Source: an uncultured Brevibacterium sp. (lineage in GTDB: Bacteria > Actinomycetota > Actinomycetes > Actinomycetales > Brevibacteriaceae). Taken from it: DNA of 10,644 bases. The stretch's first letter is position 1, and each line of letters starts with the position of its first letter. Shown one piece after another: positions 6,811-10,644 of the stretch. The position numbers and the translations under genes are program-made. The DNA lies in contig CABTZC010000041.1 in NCBI GenBank assembly GCA_902489185.1, forward strand, positions 1 to 10,644. The letters are read 5' to 3'. The notes under the pieces were generated by a model. That model did not search any database. It was given only the letters and a program-made list of their open reading frames with translations, and was not told where the DNA came from.

Positions 6811-6906
6811 TTATTGCACAAATCCGGGTTGGCTAAAGGGAAAATCGGCAACATGCCGAACTACTGGAATGCCGGCCTCACGCCGGCCGAGACTGTCACT
6901 CGTCAT
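6811..6906 (-). CDS. Candidate 31-aa small ORF/leader peptide upstream of CNNM gene
   Basis: Between the guaB1 stop and the CNNM start, an ATG at 6906-6904 opens 31 codons, starting MTSDSLGRREAG and ending FPFSQPGFVQ. Its TAA (6813-6811) is immediately followed by the CNNM ATG with no base between. A weak AAGG lies three bases before the start, closer than ideal. The peptide is hydrophilic, has three prolines and matches no family I know. It starts 11 bases after the guaB1 stop, so terminating ribosomes could reach it. It may be a leader peptide that couples or attenuates CNNM translation, or it may be chance. The length is unremarkable on its own; the exact junction and the CNNM gene's lack of a ribosome site are what favour it. 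Confidence 0.35.
   Translation of the reverse strand: MTSDSLGRREAGIPVVRHVADFPFSQPGFVQ
6840..6888 (-). promoter_or_regulatory. Tandem hairpins upstream of CNNM gene (possible attenuator)
   Basis: On the minus strand, GCCGGC (6887-6882), a 5-base loop and GCCGGC (6876-6871) form a strong hairpin. It is followed by TCGGCA (6859-6854), loop TGT, and TGCCGA (6850-6845), which runs into TTTT (6844-6841). The second hairpin resembles a short intrinsic terminator. The CGGCA at the 3' edge of the first hairpin (6874-6870) can also pair with TGCCG of the second, giving a competing fold. Both lie inside the 31-codon ORF. The structures are visible; a regulatory role is inference. Confidence 0.35.
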
Positions 6907-6917
6907 AGACCTTAAGC

Positions 6918-8473
<1,556 letters not shown>

Positions 8474-10644
8474 GTGTCCGAAACAACACCTACTGATCTC
8501 GCTGGGGATTTTGGCTCCAACGAATGGCTGGTCGAAGAACTGTACGAAAAGTACAAGAACGATAAGAACTCAGTTGACAAGTCATGGTGGACCTTCTTTG
8601 AGAAGTATGAGGGCGCTCCAGCAAGCACCTCCGGAGCCTCCGCGTCGAAGTCGGCTTCTCAAACCTCTACAGACAGCAAGGACGCGAAGAAGGCTGAAAA
8701 AACTCCCCAGCCTAAGGCCGAAGTAAAAACCAAGGGTGTTGAACCATCGGTCAACGAATCTGAAACCACCAAGGCTGAATCCAAGGTTGCTTCACAGAAG
8801 AAGTCTTCCCCCACCCAGTCAGCACCTAAGGCCAGCGACGAGAAGGCCGAGGACGTTGTCACCAAGCTCCGTGGCCCCGCTAAGCTCATTGCGGAAAACA
8901 TGGACGCCTCCCTTGAAGTCCCTACCGCAACATCGGTGCGCGCTCTTCCAGCCAAGGCACTCGTTGACAACCGCATTGTCATCAACTCCCACCTGCGTCG
9001 CACCCGTGGCGGCAAGGTGTCTTTCACCCACCTCATCGGTTTCGCGGTCATCCGTGCGCTCAAAGCGTTCCCAAGCCAGAACGTGTACTACGACATCCGC
9101 GACGGCAAACCAGTCATGGTGCAGCCAGCTCACATTAACTTTGGACTGGCAATTGACATCCCTAAAAAAGACGGCACACGTTCGTTGCTCGTGCCCAACG
9201 TCAAGAAGGCTGAAACTCTGACGTTCAAGCAGTTCGTCGACGCCTATGACGACCTCGTCAACCGTGCACGGGCTGGTAAGCTCACCGCTGACGACTTCGC
9301 TGGAACTACGGTGTCGCTAACCAACCCGGGTGGAATCGGAACGGTCCACTCGGTTCCGCGTCTCACCAAGGGCCAGGGATGCATTATTGGCGTCGGAGCC
9401 ATGGTGTACCCGGCAGAGTTCCAGGGCGCAAGCCAAGAGACCATTGACCGCTTAGGTGTATCTAAGGTCATGCACCTCACCTCCACCTACGACCACCGTG
9501 TCATCCAGGGTGCCGGTTCAGGTGAGTTCCTCAAGCTCGTCCACGAATACCTCCTGGGCGCCGACGGCTTCTACGACGAAGTCTTTGAGTCCCTACGCCT
9601 GCCATATGAACCTGTTCGTTGGCAGCCTGACGTTCACACCGGCGACCAAGACGACGTGTCGAAGGCTTCACGAGTAATCGAGCTCATCGACGCCTACCGC
9701 ACGCGTGGTCACCTCATGGCCAACACCGACCCATTGGTGTACCGCCAGCGCAGCCACCCAGACCTTGACATCAACAACCACGACCTCACCCTGTGGGATC
9801 TGGAACGCAAGTTCTCCACCGGGGGTCTGGGCGATGGTTCCCAGATGCGTTTGCGCGACATTCTGGGTATCCTGCGTGACTCGTACTGCCGTACCACCGG
9901 CTACGAATACATGCACATTGCTGACCCTGAACAGCGCCGTTGGTTCCAAAAGAGACTTGAAGTTCCGCTACAGGAACTCAGCCGTGCTGAACAGGGCCAC
10001 ATCCTGGGTCGCCTGAACGCATCTGAGGCATTCGAAACGTTCTTGCAGACCAAGTACATCGGTCAGAAGCGCTTCTCGCTCGAAGGTGGCGAATCCACCA
10101 TCGTGCTCCTCGATGAGGTTCTCAACCGCGCAGCTGACTCCGGCATGCAGGAAGTTACGATCGGTATGGCCCACCGTGGTCGCCTGAACGTTCTGACCAA
10201 CATCGCTGGCAAGAGCTATACTCAGATCTTCCGCGAGTTCGACGGAACTCAGTCACCCGACTCGTTCCAGGGCTCCGGTGACGTGAAGTACCACTTGGGT
10301 ATGGAAGGCTCCTTCACTTCGCCAGACGGCAACACCACCAAGGTGTCAGTAGCCGCTAACCCAAGCCACCTCGAAACCGTCAACCCAGTTCTTGAGGGAA
10401 TCACCCGCGCTAAGCAGGACGTGTCGTCTGACGACACCCAGGACTTCTCGATCCTGCCGGTGCTGGTTCACGGTGACGCTGCGTTCGCCGGTCAGGGTGT
10501 CGTGTACGAAACCCTCAACCTGTCCGAACTCCGCGGATACGCCACGGGTGGAACTATCCACGTTGTTATCAACAACCAGGTTGGGTTCACCACGCCTCCG
10601 GCTTCGGCACGTTCGTCGTACTACTGCACCGACGTTGCCAAGGC
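8474..10644 (+). CDS. kgd: 2-oxoglutarate dehydrogenase E1 with fused E2-like domain (Kgd/OdhA type), N-terminal 723 codons
   Basis: This is the N-terminal part of the actinobacterial fusion that decarboxylates 2-oxoglutarate with thiamine diphosphate and feeds the dehydrogenase complex of the TCA cycle; full proteins are about 1,200 residues. The N-terminal helix GSNEWLVEELYEKYKND (14-30) is typical. A Lys/Ala/Ser/Pro linker follows (about 48-126). The E2-like succinyltransferase domain (about 127-365) has DHRVIQGA with catalytic H341; as in the family, no lipoyl domain is present. The E1 part begins near 395 and shows GMAHRGRLNVL (564-574), ANPSHLE and the thiamine-diphosphate motif from GDAAF (G667) to NNQ (700-702). 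The frame is open to the right edge. I chose the GTG at 8474, since homologues start just before this helix; GAGG lies 11 bases upstream, with a small GGCG/CGCC hairpin in between that could shorten the distance. A TTG at 8450 is also in frame. In related bacteria it is controlled by an FHA protein (OdhI/GarA). Confidence 0.96.
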   Translation, partial: MSETTPTDLAGDFGSNEWLVEELYEKYKNDKNSVDKSWWTFFEKYEGAPASTSGASASKSASQTSTDSKDAKKAEKTPQPKAEVKTKGVEPSVNESETTKAESKVASQKKSSPTQSAPKASDEKAEDVVTKLRGPAKLIAENMDASLEVPTATSVRALPAKALVDNRIVINSHLRRTRGGKVSFTHLIGFAVIRALKAFPSQNVYYDIRDGKPVMVQPAHINFGLAIDIPKKDGTRSLLVPNVKKAETLTFKQFVDAYDDLVNRARAGKLTADDFAGTTVSLTNPGGIGTVHSVPRLTKGQGCIIGVGAMVYPAEFQGASQETIDRLGVSKVMHLTSTYDHRVIQGAGSGEFLKLVHEYLLGADGFYDEVFESLRLPYEPVRWQPDVHTGDQDDVSKASRVIELIDAYRTRGHLMANTDPLVYRQRSHPDLDINNHDLTLWDLERKFSTGGLGDGSQMRLRDILGILRDSYCRTTGYEYMHIADPEQRRWFQKRLEVPLQELSRAEQGHILGRLNASEAFETFLQTKYIGQKRFSLEGGESTIVLLDEVLNRAADSGMQEVTIGMAHRGRLNVLTNIAGKSYTQIFREFDGTQSPDSFQGSGDVKYHLGMEGSFTSPDGNTTKVSVAANPSHLETVNPVLEGITRAKQDVSSDDTQDFSILPVLVHGDAAFAGQGVVYETLNLSELRGYATGGTIHVVINNQVGFTTPPASARSSYYCTDVAK

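Noticed and set aside
8659..9063. 134-codon minus-strand open frame over the Kgd linker
   Set aside because: Shadow produced by the low-complexity Lys/Ala/Ser coding stretch on the plus strand.

Overview
The window is chromosomal DNA from an actinobacterium with moderate GC, most likely of the order Micrococcales. The strongest evidence is a 2-oxoglutarate dehydrogenase E1 gene fused to an E2-like acyltransferase domain (Kgd/OdhA type). This architecture is characteristic of Actinobacteria. A GuaB1-type IMP dehydrogenase relative followed by two CNNM/CBS membrane proteins points the same way: from memory, the same order occurs in mycobacteria (guaB1, Rv1842c, Rv1841c). GTG starts are common here and most Shine-Dalgarno sequences are good. 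The genus cannot be named from this sequence alone.

Layout. (1) 1-334, minus: the N-terminal part of an AtuA/DUF1446 family protein that runs off the left edge. (2) 335-485: a divergent promoter region. (3) 486-3275, plus: a two-gene operon for an acyl-CoA dehydrogenase and an acyl-CoA ligase, closed by a perfect 28-bp palindromic terminator. (4) 3347-4246, minus: a membrane-anchored VanY-type D,D-carboxypeptidase, with about 200 bp upstream that carries several inverted repeats. (5) 4448-8363, minus: an apparent operon guaB1 > candidate 31-codon small ORF > CNNM/CorC protein > second CNNM protein. The two CNNM genes overlap by ATGA. (6) 8364-8473: a divergent control region. (7) 8474 to the right edge, plus: the first 723 codons of kgd.

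How the genes may work together. The left third looks like a small catabolic locus. It would activate a carboxylic acid to its CoA thioester and desaturate it, with an AtuA-like protein nearby. AtuA homologues are known from acyclic terpene (citronellol/geraniol) degradation clusters, so a branched or terpenoid acid is a reasonable but unproven substrate. The middle holds cell-wall peptide trimming, likely Mg2+ or related cation transport, and guanine nucleotide salvage. The right end is a central TCA-cycle enzyme.

I found no tRNA, rRNA, CRISPR array, insertion sequence or phage gene. The least explained element is the leader between guaB1 and the first CNNM gene, which combines a small ORF abutting the next start codon with mutually exclusive hairpins. 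Most of the window is ordinary core and accessory metabolism.
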